Origin: Eopsaltria australis
Taxonomy: Eukaryota > Chordata > Aves > Passeriformes > Petroicidae
DNA length: 64,000 nt
Reading direction: 5' to 3'
NCBI GenBank assembly: GCA_034509425.1
Contig: JAVTVJ010000297.1
Location: forward strand, 868,001 to 932,000
Numbering within the stretch: position 1 is the first letter of the stretch; the number at the start of each line of letters is the position of its first letter. A model generated the notes under the pieces. That model ran no database searches, had not been told where the DNA came from, and saw nothing but the letters and a program-made list of their open reading frames with translations. Below, in pieces: positions 1-11,989 of the stretch. A program made the position numbers and the translations under genes.

Positions 1-2247
1 GTTCCAGACCCCAAATGCTTTGGATGGTGGGGGGATATTTTGGACAGGTTGCTTTTCCTGGGGAATGGTTTTCCCTCACTTGGACTTTTTGGTTTGATTC
101 AGTCTGGTTGATTTGGGATTGTCCAGAGAGGAGTTTTATTTGGAAGAGCTGAATGGATGAGCTTTAAACTGGTCCTTTAAGCTGCTCCCTTAAACTGGCC
201 CTTTAAACTGGTATTTTAAATCTGTCCTTCAAACTGGTCCCTTAAACTGGTATTTTAAAGTGGTATTTTAAACTGGTCCCTCAAACTGGTCCTTTAAACC
301 CCACCTGGCTTGTTCCAGACCCCAAATGCTTTGGATGGGAAAGCTTCACTGGTGGGGGCATATTTTAGGTTTTTCCTGTGGAAGGATTTTCCCTCACTTG
401 GGCTTTTTGGTGCTTGATTCAGGCCTGGGACTGTCCAGAGAAGATTTGCTACTGGAGTTTTATTAGGAAGAGCTGAGTGGATGAGTTTTAAACAGGTCCT
501 TTAATTGGTCCTTTAAACTGATATTTTAAATTTGTCCTTCAAACTGGTCCTTTAACCCTCCCCACCCAGATTGTTCCACAAGCCAGATGCTTTGGGTAGC
601 AAAGCTTTATTGGTAGGGAGATGTTTTGGGCTTTTTCTGGGAAAAGATTTTCCCTCAATTGGGCTTTTTGGTTTGATTCAGCCTGGCTTATTTGGGATTG
701 TCCAGGGAGGATTTGCTATTGGAGTTTTATTTGGAAGAACTGAGTGGATGAGTTTTAAAAAGGTCCCTTAAACTGGTATTGTAAATTTGTCCTTCAAACT
801 GGTCCTTTAAACTCCCACCCCAAATGCTTTGGATGGGAAAGCTTTACTGGCGGGGGGGACATTTTAGGCTTTTCCAGAGGAAGGATTTTCCCTCACTTGG
901 GCTTTTTGGTGCTTGCCTGGGATTGTCCAGAGAGGATTTGCTGTTGGGCTTTTATTTGGTAGAGCTGGGTGGATGAACTTCAAACAGGTCCTTTAAACTG
1001 GTATTTTAAATAAGTCCTTTAAATTAGTCCTTTAAACTGGTACATTATACTGGTGCCTCAAACAGGTCCTTTAAACCCCCACCTGTCTTGTTCCAGACCC
1101 CAAATGCTTTGGGTGGCAAAGCTTTATTGGTAGGGGGATTGTTTTTGGCTTTTCCTGAGGAAAAGTTTTCCCTCAATTGGGCTTTTTGGTTTGATTCAGC
1201 CTGGCTTATTTGGGATTGTCCAGAGAGGATTTGCTACTGGAGTTTTAATTGGAAGAGCTGAGTGGATGAGCTTTAAACTGGTCCTTTAAAGTGGTATTTT
1301 AAACTGGTCCCTTAAACTGGTATTGTAAATTTGTCCTTCAAACTGGTCCTTTAAGCCCCCACCCAGTTTGTTCCACACCCCAAATGCTTTGGGTGCACAA
1401 ACTTTACTGACGGGGGCACATTTTAGGCTTTTCCTGGGGAAGGATTTTTCCCTCACTTGGGATTTTTTTCTTGATTCAGGCCTGACTTGTGTAAGGAATT
1501 TCAAGGTAGGATTTTCTACTGGACTTTTATTTGGCACAGCTGGATGGATGAACTTTAAACAGGCCCTTTAAATTGGTCCCTTAAACTGGTATTTTAAATT
1601 TGTCCTTCAAACAGGTCCTTTAAACCCCCACCCAGCTTGTTCCACACCCCAAATGCTTTGGATGGGAAAGCTTTACTGGTGGAGGACGTTTCAGACAGGT
1701 TGCCTTTCCTGGAGAAGGATTTTCCCCTCTTTTGGGCTTTTTGCTGCTTGATTCAGGCCTGGCTCATTTGGGAATGTCCAGAGAGGATTTGCTGCTGGGC
1801 TTTTATTTGTCAGAGCTGGGTGGATGAGTTTTAAACATTTTTGTCCTTTAAACTAGTATTTTAAACTGATATTTTAAACTGGTGCATTAAACTGGTCCTT
1901 TAAATTGGTCCTTTAAGTTGATCCCTTAAATTGCTCCTTTAAACCCCCACGAGCTGGTTCCAGACCCCAAATTCTTTGGACTGGGAAGGCTTTGCTGGTG
2001 AGGGGCTCACTGGGATGTTTTGGGCAGGTTGCTTCTCCTGGGGAAGGATTTTCCCTCTTTTGGGCTTTTTGGTGCTTGTTCAGGCCTGACTCATTTAGGA
2101 TTTTCAGGGGAAGATTTGCTACTGGAGTTTTATTTGGCAGAACTGGTGGATTAACTTAAAACCAATCCTTTAAACTGGTATTTTAAACTGGTATTTTAAA
2201 TTTGTCCTTCAAACAGGTCCCTTAAACTGATCCTTCAAACCCCCACC
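1..2247. repeat. Large tandem array, 250-320 bp units with nested 13-bp sub-repeats
   Basis: At least eight units are visible. Each begins near a GTTCCAGACCCCAAATGCTT block, seen at about 1, 312, 573, 814, 1090, 1370, 1639 and 1957. Each unit has a single-copy-like half (CAAATGCTTTGG, then TTTTCCCTC, GGGCTTTTTGG, GATTCAG, TTTGGAAGAGCTG) and a second half made of short degenerate sub-repeats of the form ACTGGTCCTTTAA or ACTGGTATTTTAA. Unit length varies mainly with the number of sub-repeats. The array begins before the window and ends near 2247 at CCCCCACCCAGC. Small open frames inside it encode variants of the same peptide because the unit repeats; I do not consider them genes. Confidence 0.93.
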
Positions 2248-4623
2248 CAGCAGAAGGTGCTGGTTTGACACAGGGATTCTGTTCCCTGCTGCTGGCACCT
2301 CTCCCTTCCCCTGTTGTTGAAGGACAGATTTCCCTCCTTTTCAAAATATTTATTCCCTGGCATTCAGCAGCTTCCCTAAATGATGGCAAATAATATGAAT
2401 TATTCAATCACAGGGCTGCAAGAGCCCGCCTCCAGCCTGCTTTTAAAATCAAGTTTACAAGAGCCACTTGCAGGGGCTGAGATTTAACACTGGAAATAAA
2501 TGTGCCCTGCAATAAAAGCTTTGTGTTCTCTCTCCCAAATCCACCACGAGAGCTGGTGAGAAAAGCAGGAATTTTCTGGGAGAAAAATCCCAACTTCCCA
2601 GTGATATTCGTGCTTTTGCTTTCTCAGCTGGAATGTTGAAGGATGGGGTTGGAGGGAAGCCTGGGTGATGCAAAATTTTTGGTTTATTTTTGGTTTAGGA
2701 AGAGTAAGGAGGCGAAAACAGAATCAGTTTCCCCTTGAATATTAAGCATCTTTGGCAGGGAGATGATTTCGCATTAACAAATATGTAAAGTAAAAATCCG
2801 TCCCAAAAGACTGAGACTTCTGTGAATTTAAATCAAATTTAATGCAATTTTCTGCCCTGACGTCCTCACTTTCTGTTCTTGTAACCCCCAGATCCACACA
2901 AGCCTCACCTGCCCTGGTGCTGGAGCCTTGGAGCTGCTGTTTCACACCTGGAACACAAAACCCCATCAACATTTTGGGTAAAAATCTGCTTTTTTTTTTA
3001 CCCTGAGCATGACTTTGGGTGTTTTTGATACCCCCCCTGTGGTGTTTGAATGCAAAAGTTCTTTAAAAAAGGAGCAAATCCTTGGGATCCCGAGGTTGTT
3101 TTGAAGCAAATAGCAGTGTCAAGGGCAGATTTGGGGCTGAATTGTTTCAAAATGGATATTTGGGGGGAAGATTTTTGATTTTTTTGGGGGGGCTCAATGC
3201 CACCCTGGTCAAGGCAGTGGGAATAATTCCTGACTTCAATAATTTGGATTAAAAACTTTCTGGCAAAAAATCCACCCAGATTTGAGCCCAGACCTGCTGC
3301 ACTGAGAGGGAATGAGGGCGTCAAGTTCAGAGCAGGATCTGCCCCACGCCCTTAAATACTTTATTAACACTATTTTATTAATTAACATCCATTGCATTCA
3401 TGAAAAAGAAAATATATTTGCTCACCCATTGAAATCTGAATATAAAAAATTGCTTACCTTTGGTTTTTTTTGGGGGGTTTTTTTGTGAAAATGTAACTCA
3501 CTTTGGGAAATCTCAGTTATTTCCTTTTTTTTTTTTTTTATTTTACTGAGAGACGTATGGAATTTAAATCCTTACAGATTTGTAATATCCAAAATGTTAT
3601 ATTTTGTGTGTTCCTAAACCACAGGCAGAGAGAGCAGTTTATCTTTTTGTTTGGAAATTTGGCGATTAATAGCCAGTAAAACACGAAACTCTGAAATGTA
3701 AAGAGCCCCAGAGTCCAAAAGCACAAAGGAAATGGCTTCAGAATGAAGACATTTATTTTCTTCTTGCTTTCTTGTCCCATGGTTTATTTAGTTTCATGTG
3801 ATTTGTGCCAGGACAAAGTGTGTTCTATAAACAAAAAAAAAAGGGAAAAGGTTAAACCAGTAATGAAGTGCAATGATAATAAAAAATAACGATGATAAAA
3901 AAAAAAGAGATTATTAACAAAAAGAAAAGAAGGGTGAGGAGTTACAAATGCAGAGTGGGTGAGACGGTGGGACCCCAAAGAACAGATTTATGAGGGAATT
4001 AAAATAAATGTGTTTTGGGGGGAAAGAGGAGGGTTCAGAGCCCCGCTCCGTGGATGGGAACAGCGATCCCAAATCCACACGATGGCACTCTTAAGCTTTC
4101 AAACAATTCCATCCCCAGCTCCCAGCCTTTCATTCAAACCCATTTTTTTTTTCCCTTGCCAAAAGCCAAGGAGGAGTTGGTGAGGAGGGAGCAGAGAACT
4201 CACACAACTTGCAGTCCTCCTTGAAACGTGAAAGTCCCGAATTGTCCCCATCCCACCCCACCCTGTGACCCCGGGAGCTGCATCCCGATGGATTTGGTGA
4301 TGGTTGGGACAGGGAGAGGCTCTGACCCTGGGGAAAGGGCAGCTGAAAATACTATTTTAGATGCACCCAAAAATCAGTTTAAAAAGCCGTTGTACACGGC
4401 AAGAGGGCCACAAACCCCACAGGCCGAGGGGGAGCTGGTGTTGGGACATTTATGGGGGAAAAAGGTCAGGGTTGTTGTTTTGGAGCTTTTTCCGCGCAGC
4501 CCAAGCTGTACAAAAGTCAGGAGTGAGGGCTGCTCTCTTGGAGAGTTTTTGTTATTTAGAGTGTTTTATAAACAGGGATTATTCCTGTCAGTCTGGAGCG
4601 ATAAATTTACTCCATATTAAATT
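2248..4623. other. Unique non-coding DNA
   Basis: No gene, transposon or RNA is recognised. It is high-complexity sequence with a few homopolymer runs, such as a 15-T run at 3525-3539 and A runs near 3831 and 3898. Open frames are short (108 codons or fewer) and show no domain. Confidence 0.6.
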
Positions 4624-4738
4624 GGGAAGGAAGGGGAAGGGGAAAGGGAAGGGAAGGGAAGGGAAGGGAAGGGAAGGGAAGGGAAGGGAAGGGAAGGGAA
4701 GGGAAGGGAAGGGAAGGGAAGGGAAGGGAAGGGAAGGA
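4624..4738. repeat. (GGGAA)n microsatellite
   Basis: Positions 4646-4735 are 18 perfect tandem copies of GGGAA, preceded by an imperfect purine lead-in (GGAAGGAAGGGGAAGGGG). All purines sit on one strand. A 246-codon open frame on + and a Phe-Pro-Ser-Leu repeat frame on - run through it only because the repeat lacks stops. Confidence 0.98.
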
Positions 4739-5457
4739 GGCACGGGGGTGTCTGGGGCAGATCCTGCCCTTCCCAGCTCAGTCATTCCAAGGCTGCATCG
4801 CCCTGTCCGGGAGGGATGTGAGCGCTGTCAGAAAAGTCAGCAAATCACCGCACACCAGCACGGCCGTGGAAACAATTCCTGCTCCTTTCTCCCCTCTGCC
4901 CTCCTGCCAGGCGGGTCTGGGCTTTGTGCTCAGGGTCTGCGAGGATTTTGCAGCCTCCCTGTCTGCTGTGGTTGCCCAGGCAGCAGCTTGAACCTTCCTC
5001 ACAAAGCTCAGCCTGGGGTTGGGCACAGGTTGCTGACCTCGTGTGTTTCCCTGGCAGGGGAAAAAACAACACCTTGCTCCTTTGTTCCCTTCCTCACCTG
5101 AAAGGATCCTCTGCCTTTGGATGCAGAGCTCCAAATTCTCCATCAGGTCCTGACCACCAGCGTTAAAGCCACTGCTGCTGCTGGGGCAGCTGGTGCCAAG
5201 CTGCTGCTCAGGGAAAGTTTCTCCTCACCCTTTCACTGATCCAAGAGAAAAAGGGGCATTTCATCACCAGCTGGAGCAGAGTGAAGTTTGGAAGGTTCCA
5301 GCAGAGCCCCTGTGTCACCTGTCCTCTCTTCAAGGAGCCCCCGCTGCAGGAGTGGGAATCAATCCTGAAAAAGTGGGCACAAACCTTTCTTAAGAAGTGA
5401 GTGGCAAAGGCTGACTGCAGCACCAAATCAGGGGCCTCCTGGATTAAAAACGTCTTT
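4739..5457. other. Unique non-coding DNA
   Basis: GC-moderate, high-complexity DNA between two simple-repeat tracts. I recognise no gene or transposon. Confidence 0.5.
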
Positions 5458-5517
5458 AAAAAAAGGATAAAATTTCTAAAAAAAAGGACAAATTTCTAAA
5501 AAAATGACGAATTTCTG
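5458..5517. repeat. Short degenerate tandem repeat, about 20 bp x 3
   Basis: Three A-rich units each end in AATTTCT: AAGGATAAAATTTCT, AAGGACAAATTTCT and ATGACGAATTTCT. Confidence 0.75.
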
Positions 5518-5561
5518 GCTCTTTGCACATCAAATGAGCCCTTTTTGGGGACTGTGCTTTT

Positions 5562-5728
5562 CAGGTGCCGGTGTAACCCACAAGCTAAAGGTACAAAAAT
5601 AATGAACATCCTGAAGGTACCAATACAAACACATTGTAAAGGTACAAAAATAATGAACATCCTGAAGGTACCAATATCATGCACATCCTAAATGTGCCAG
5701 TGTAGGACACATCCTAAAGACCCCATCA
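5562..5728. repeat. Minisatellite of 25-27 bp units with a 51-bp higher-order repeat
   Basis: About six degenerate units follow AAAGGTACAAAAATAATGAA or AAGGTACCAATA, each ending in ACATCCT(G/A) or a variant. Two adjacent units are duplicated as a 51-bp block, with near-identical copies starting at 5587 and 5638. The right edge decays into AATGTGCCAGTGTAGGACAC and AAGACCCC. Confidence 0.88.
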
Positions 5729-8295
5729 CACTGGGAGAGGGGCTGGTACCACTTTGGGATCTCTGCAGACAGAGGAGCTCTTCCCCCATGCTGGGGGTGT
5801 GCCCAGTCCTGGTGAGTTTTGGGGTGCCAGGGGGAGCTGGGCTGTGGATGAGAAGCAGATTGGGTTGGGCAGGAGTTGGGAATGAGGATTCCCAGCCCCT
5901 CCCTGCCCTTGGTGACTCGTCCTGCTGCTTTTTGGGTGTCTGCGGGTTAGGGATCCCGTCCTTGCTGTCACCCAGCACCCACAGGGGCTCTCCTGAGAGA
6001 GAGGGGCTCTGTGGGGAGAGAGAGGCTCCTGAGCTGAGCTGGATCTCATCTCTCACAAGCTGCCAGGCTGGGGTGAGAGGCCATTCTCAAGGGAGTGTCC
6101 AAAATCAACACGATTATCTTGATTATGAATATTTGCATTGGCAGGGCTGCTGTGGGTTTGTGTGGAGAAGCCCAGAGCTGCACCAGCCCCTGAAGCAGCT
6201 GATCCAGCTCCAGACTGGACATCCCATTTTTGTGCATTTTCCTAAATGTCAGGAGAGTTTATTGTGCAGTCTGTGATGGTGGCACCTCTTTGGGGGCAAA
6301 TCCTGGCACTGGCCCCAGAATGGGATGCCCTGAGCCTGATGTAGATCACCTGCATCTTCAAAGGAGAGGCACGACCTGGATTTCAGATGGGTTTGAGAAA
6401 TCTGGGCATATTTTTCCAGCCTTCCTTGGTATCCCAGGCTCCTTCATTCTCTGTATTTTCCCTCTAAACCCAGCCAATTTTGCTGAAACTTAACCCAGTG
6501 TCACTTTTGAAGAAGCTCCCCCAACTTTTACAAAACAATCCCTCCACTCCAGGGGTTACAAATAATTCACTCCTTGAATTTTTCAGCTCTTAATTAAACA
6601 AGAGATTATTTGGACCAACCAGAAAACAACCATTTGGGCAGGGCTCACTCTCTGGGTATGTTCTGCCTTACTTTTGTTAAAGAAACCCTTTAATTTTGAT
6701 TTTTGAAGCATGAAAAGTCAAGTATCATCCCTGGCTCTTTTTCTTTTTTTTCTCAAAGAAGCATTATCTAATAGAAATATAACAGAGAGATTTATTGCTG
6801 GAGATGATAGAATTTTGCACTGCGAATTCCAACACTGGGTTAAGTTCATTAGTTCTAAAACTCCACTTTTTTATTTTTTTTTTTTTCCTTGCTGAACACA
6901 ACCTCGCTGCGTTTTCTTGCTAACTGAAGCAGGAAATTGGGTTGGTTTGTAAATATGTGGAGAGAAACAATAGACGTGTGCCCGTGAAGAAGAACTTGGT
7001 GCTGTCTCAAGTCGTTGGCAGAGCTTTTCCCTGGAAAAATCCGGGAAAGGGAATGCGGCAGGGAGTGTTCAGTGCAATTACAGGATCTCTCTGGAGGTCA
7101 CCTGCATTTTCGGCTCTAATTTATTCCAGCTCGTTTTTGGATTTGAGGAGCAAAAGGCACGGGATTTTCACGTGGGGGATGCAGCAGCTTTTGGGGGGGT
7201 GTTGGTTCTTCCCCTGCACCCCGAATCGTGCGGCTCAGCCCTGGGTTTTGGGGGGGTTTTTGAGCTCCCCCTTCTGAAATGCGGAATGCTCAATGAATGG
7301 CAAAAGTGCTTTTAAAAGGGGCTCGTGGAACACTTTGAAAATATTAATTAGTGTGTTGAAGCATTCTGCATAGCATATCATAGTAAAACTGCTCCAGGGG
7401 GTTGCTTGGAATGAATTATTAATACCAATCCCTCTCTCCCTTATGCTTCACACCCTGATTTTATGGGACTTGGCGTGGGTTGGGGTGTCTATTAGATTCA
7501 CTTATTGCCTGTTTAGTGGGAGTACTTTGTAGACTGCATCAAAAGGTCACTATTATTTTATTTTTTTCCCTCCAGAATCCCAAATTTTAATCAGCGGAAA
7601 AGACTGAATTCCCCAAAATGTGGAAGGAGAGCTACGAGGAAAAATATTTAAAAAAAAAGAAGAAGCAAATCACCACAAAACCACGACTGAAATAATTTTC
7701 TGTGGAGAAGGGGAACAAGTCCAGGCCCCAGAATCAAACTGATTTAGGAGCATCACTGTGGGGTTTTATAAAGCTGGACTGGCACAGCCACGTGCGAATC
7801 CCACCTCCAGCCTCGTCCTAAGCACTCCAAGAAGAGCAATTCCACTCCAACACTGCTGGAACACATTCACTCTTCCTTCACAGCCATTTAGGTGCCTTGC
7901 ACCACAAGAAGAGAATTCATTAAATTCACAGAGCACGGTTCCTTCTCCCCTTTTGGCTTTACAATATCACAGAGCTGAACCTGTTAACCTAACACTGAAA
8001 GAGAAAAGCTGTGCTTAAAAAAAAAAATTGTTTTTCAGCTCTTGAGGTCTGTTTTGATGAAGTCCCTCGTGTGCAAATATAAATAAATCCATAAAGTAAT
8101 TTGACTTTTAATTCATACTTGGATTATGGAAATATTTGTATTTGCATGGCTGCCAGACTGAATTACAAAGGGGTTTGAGGGTCCAGTTCTCAGTCTTAGA
8201 AGAAAAGAAACAGGAAAATGATGGTTTAGGAAGCAGTGGCACCTTTGACACTGGGATTGTCAGGGGACAAAGGGTTGTGGCAAACCCCAATTTGT
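5729..8295. other. Unique non-coding DNA
   Basis: No interspersed repeat is recognised. A 194-codon + frame (5692-6276) is Gly/Ser/Leu/Cys-rich with no domain and looks like chance. 7280-7560 is noted separately as a possible conserved element. Confidence 0.5.
7280..7560. promoter_or_regulatory. Candidate conserved non-coding element
   Basis: AT-rich, high-complexity sequence holds homeodomain-type cores (ATTAATTAG near 7344, GAATTATTAATACC near 7413) and no repeat signature. It resembles vertebrate conserved non-coding DNA in texture only. No alignment was possible. Confidence 0.3.
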
Positions 8296-8541
8296 TATCA
8301 CAGAACCCCAGACTGGTTTGGGTTGGAGGGAATTTAAAGCTCATCTCATTCCACCAGGGACACCTTCCACTGTCCCAGGCTGGCCCTGGACACTGCCAGG
8401 GATCCAGGGATTCTCTGGGAAATCCATTCCAGTCCTTCCCCATCCTCACAGGGAGGAATTCCTTCCCAAAATCCCATCAAAATTTACCCTCTTCCTTCTA
8501 AAACCATTCCCCCTCATCCTATTGTTCTCTCAGCTCCTTGA
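8296..8541 (-). mobile_element. CR1 LINE fragment, 3' end
   Basis: The + strand shows the reverse complement of a CR1 3' UTR: ACTGGTTTGGGTTGGAGGGA, then CATTCCACCAGGGACACCTT, CACTGCCAGGGATCCAGGGA, TTCCTTCCCAAAATCCCATC and CCATTCCCCCTCATCCTATT. It is severely 5'-truncated with no coding part. Confidence 0.95.
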
Positions 8542-9896
8542 AGGCTGAGGGACCCTGAACTTTGGGCTTTGGTCTCATCCCACATTGAGAATTTCCAGTG
8601 TCTGCACTGAGTGCTGAGGATGGAGGGAACATTTTTCCCATAGTATTAAACAACAACAACAAAAAAAAAAGTGAATAAGAAGTTTATTTCTACCTCTGAA
8701 AATAGATGTTTAAAAATAGCTCTGTGTGGCATCTTTGGAAGTCCAAGGAGATGGAGTTTAAGCTTTCTCTGCAAGAAGCAAAAGGCAAGAAGAAAGGGAA
8801 AGCTGCTCACAAACAGCAGTGACATTCTGGAAGCAGAAAGGTTTCAGTTTATTTATGGTACTAAAAACTTCGGGCCGAGTCATCATTTTAAAAAGCAAAT
8901 CACAAAGTGAAAAATGCCAAGGAGAGATTATTAACAATGGCTTTTTTATTTTTTTCCCTTTTTCTTCCTTTTTTTAAAAAAATTTTAATTAAAAAAACCC
9001 AAAAGGTGAGAGACAGCATGTTCCACTGGAGTCTAATAGAGAGCATAAATCTGCACCATCTGCAGAAGTTTGACATGGATTTGCCTCTCTTGCTGCACTT
9101 CCCAGGAGTTCTCTGAGCTGCAATTCCTTGTTGATGACAGCTCGCTGCAATTATGACAGAAAGCAATCATTAACATCAGCCCTTCCTTACTTTTAGGAGA
9201 ACCAGCAGCTTTTTTCATTTGTTTTTAAAGCAAGAAAAAAAAAAGCAATCCTGAGCCTCCCCCTGCTTTAGGAGTTGAGCTGGTGATGGATTTTTCTAAG
9301 GAAAGGATCATCTTACTCTTTCTCAAGTTGGGAGTGTTACTGGCTCTATGAAATGTCTTTTTTTCCTGTTGTTTTTTTTTTCTTCTGTTCCAGAGGAGAA
9401 ATGTTGCCAACTGATTAATATTTTAAGCATGTAGACAACCTGCAGACCTTGCTCCTCGACTCAGATTTCTCCCTTCTCCCCTTCCCCAAAAAAATGGTTT
9501 CGCTGCTATAAACTCATTGTTCAGATTTCCTGCTCCCAGGTGAGATGTGATTATTTATTCACCTCATGTCACCAAAATTCAGGACAAATAATTCCAGAAA
9601 GAGTTCAGCAAACAGTTAAAACAATATCACGTGCAATCTCTGTGGAGTTTGGCTGGGATTTCAGCTCCTTGCTCAAAATTATGTGGGTCAGCCTTATGAT
9701 GTGGGCAGTGAATAGGAAAATCTGCTGCATTTCAGACACTGAATTTTCGATGTCTGTGAAGAAAATGCTGGTGATGTTCAGAGCAGCAAAGGCTGGGATG
9801 CCGATTTAGGGGTTTGTGTGTGCTCAGGGCTGTGCAGAGCAAGTTGGAGTGCGCAGTTCAGGCTCCTCTGGATAATTCATGGAGATTTGTTTTTAT
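8542..9896. other. Unique non-coding DNA
   Basis: A short CAA/A-rich tract lies at 8650-8670, and an A/T-run stretch with a local TTTTTTTAAAAAAATTTT palindrome near 8972-8995. Nothing else is recognised. Confidence 0.5.
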
Positions 9897-9985
9897 TTAT
9901 TATTCAGATGAGGATTTCAATATTCCACCTTCTCACGTGCAAGAGGAAGCTGAGACACAGAGAGTTTTGGTGAGAAAAGAGATAT
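9897..9985 (-). mobile_element. Possible MIR/CORE-SINE relic
   Basis: CAGATGAGGATTTC and then AGAGGAAGCTGAGACACAGAGAG resemble the reverse complement of the 3' half of MIR (in family knowledge, CAGATGAGGAAACTGAGGCA followed by CAGAGAG). The match is short and has a roughly 30-bp insertion, so chance similarity is possible. Confidence 0.3.
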
Positions 9986-10823
9986 AAAGGAACTGAAGAG
10001 GAGCCTTCAGTGGCCTCTCTGTGCTGGCCAAGCCCCAAATCCACGATGGCTTTTTCTGGACCTGGGTAAGAAGCAGCATCCCAAAATTGCACCAAAACTG
10101 GAAATGTTGGTGTTTGAGATGTAAAAACCCATCTTGATAGAGTTTTTCTCAGATAAATTCTGCATTATTTCTCTCCATAGGGCCTATTTCTCCTCCCATC
10201 ACTTTTCTTTTTTCACTGGGGCTACTTTTGATTTCTGTCTACTTTGTAATTTCACTTTGGACTACTTTGAATAAGCACCAAACCCAGGCTTTAATTTTCA
10301 TCATTCATTATTATTTTAATGTCCTCCTTCTCACCCCACATTTCTCCTGCATTTTAAGTTTGACTTTTGTTGAAAGGCTCATGGGAATAAATAGAGTACA
10401 ACAAGGCAAGACAAGACAAGGGCAGCAGAATAAATTCTGGTTTAAAAATGAAGAGAAAATAGAGAATTTCTTCATATTGGGAATCCTGAATGGCAACTGG
10501 CAACAAGTAAATTGCACAAAAGATGCTGTGCAGACTTTACATGAGTTCAGAAATATGAATCCCAACCAAACTCTGCCAGTGAGCACTAAGGGGGGGTCTA
10601 TGGTTCAGAAAAAGCATCAATTAGAAAGGATTCAGGACTATAAAAATCATATTTATGGAAAAACTGGTTCTGCACCTTAAAGGTTCTCCCTTTCTTTTGG
10701 CTTCTTGTGACTCTAAATCTTATTTTCCTCCTGCTCCCTGATGCCTGAAGGATTTTTTATGCTTTTCTCCTGAATATTTCTTACCCAGTTCCCTACATTC
10801 ACAAGTATCAGCATGCACACTTG
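9986..10823. other. Unique non-coding DNA with a 150-codon open frame
   Basis: A + frame at 10228-10680 is open for 150 codons, just left of the LTR-like element. Its predicted product begins hydrophobic and ends Lys/Gln/Asn-rich. I see no retroviral or other domain motif and no splice context, so I do not call it a gene. Confidence 0.4.
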
Positions 10824-11192
10824 TGATGCTTTAGGTGATAGCTCAGCCCGGTTCCATGGTGTTTATAGGGCCGGGAGACCAAACACCCCTGAAACCACGG
10901 AGAGTTAGAGACCAAACACTCTGTTTTCGTGAGCCCTCAAGGTCTCCTAGCAGGACAGATTCTGTAAACTAGAAGTGAGCCCACCCAGGCCCTTCTTGGG
11001 CCCTCCTGGTAGATCTGCTAATGTGTAGAGTCTTTAATTGTACACTCGACTGGGGGGACGGGGCTTTGGCGCCGCGTTCTACCTGGACGGCAGAAGCCAT
11101 GGAATGGGATCCTATTAAAATCCCGAGGGAAACGACCCCAACCCTCTGACCCTGTCTGAGCCTTTATTCCCTAAGACCAGCAAAAGGCATCA
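10824..11192. mobile_element. Candidate solo LTR of an endogenous retrovirus (about 369 bp)
   Basis: The block starts TGATGCTTTAGG and ends AAAAGGCATCA. The ends are therefore 5'-TG...CA-3' with a 6-bp perfect inverted repeat (TGATGC/GCATCA) that extends imperfectly. Composition differs sharply from the flanks: GC-rich, with CpGs near 11056-11078 (GGGACGGGGC, GGCGCCGCG), and a possible poly(A) signal ATTAAA near 11115. No second LTR, primer-binding site or internal gene is seen nearby, so it would be a solo LTR. I could not find a clear target-site duplication (CACTTG on the left, TCCCTG on the right), so the ends may be off or the flanks may have mutated. If read like typical LTRs, U3-R-U5 would run on the + strand, but orientation is uncertain. 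Confidence 0.55.
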
Positions 11193-11989
11193 TCCCTGGT
11201 GAAATTTAGTAACTCCTCACCAACCTCCTTTTTTCCCTGAGATCAGGGACCCATTTAGGTGCACTCAGCCTGGGCCTACCTGAGTTTTTCATCTGTAGGC
11301 AAGCTGGCTATGAGCTCGTTTTAGTGGCAAAATCTGCATCTTAAATATTTGCAGAGTTCCACACATCTGTTGTAAAACCACAGATGTGCCTCTCCGCAGA
11401 TATATATATACTTCAGCGTGATATATTATGTTTTATAATTAAAATTTTATTGAATTTTAATATAAAAACAAATTCATACATTAAAAATTAAGTAGAGAAC
11501 AAACATGTGTGGTATCAGGAGGATATAAGCTCCAGTGCAGTAGGACAACAACATCTGACCCATAAAAACCACTCTGCTTTAGTTCTAAAATACCTTTGTG
11601 GCTGGGAGATGAGTGGGATTGAGGTTCCAATATTTGGGAAAAATAATGTTTTTGAGGAATATTGATGAGGAAAAGAGAAATTTTCGAAATCCCTCTTTTA
11701 AACATTGGAAAACAAATGGGTTTAGACAGAGCATGGTCTCCCACCCAGCAGAGTGAGTGTTATTTGTGGGATAAAGTCAATATTTTAGAGCAGAATTAAG
11801 GGACTTTTTTTCTTGCAGTGTCCGGTGGGGCACAAGAATTTGGATATTGGAGATCTGAGCTTGAAACAAGAAATATCCCAGCCTTGACTTGCAATCCTTC
11901 CCTGGGCAAAGGTGAGTGTTGGTCACACAGAGTAACTCACTCCTTGTAGGATGTGTGGCTGGAGAGATGGAAAATGGAGAGACGAGAGC
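11193..11989. other. Unique non-coding DNA
   Basis: AT-rich between 11390 and 11500 (TATATATATA near 11401). No gene or repeat is recognised. Confidence 0.5.

Noticed and set aside
571..1834. Family of small open frames with similar starts (Met-Phe-His)
   Set aside because: Artefact of the tandem array; frames break differently from unit to unit.
4361..5101. 246-codon + open frame, the longest in the window
   Set aside because: Its middle is translated GGGAA microsatellite (Lys-Gly-Arg-Glu repeats), the rest has no domain, and a dense set of other frames overlaps it.
4739..5457. Possible exon cluster in GC-rich DNA
   Set aside because: No conserved domain, and no frame carries protein-like composition between plausible splice sites.
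5692..6276. 194-codon + open frame
   Set aside because: Begins in a minisatellite and has no domain or codon-use signal that I can see.
10228..10680. 150-codon + frame next to the LTR candidate as a retroviral gene
   Set aside because: No Gag, protease, reverse transcriptase, integrase or envelope motif is visible, and no second LTR or primer-binding site.
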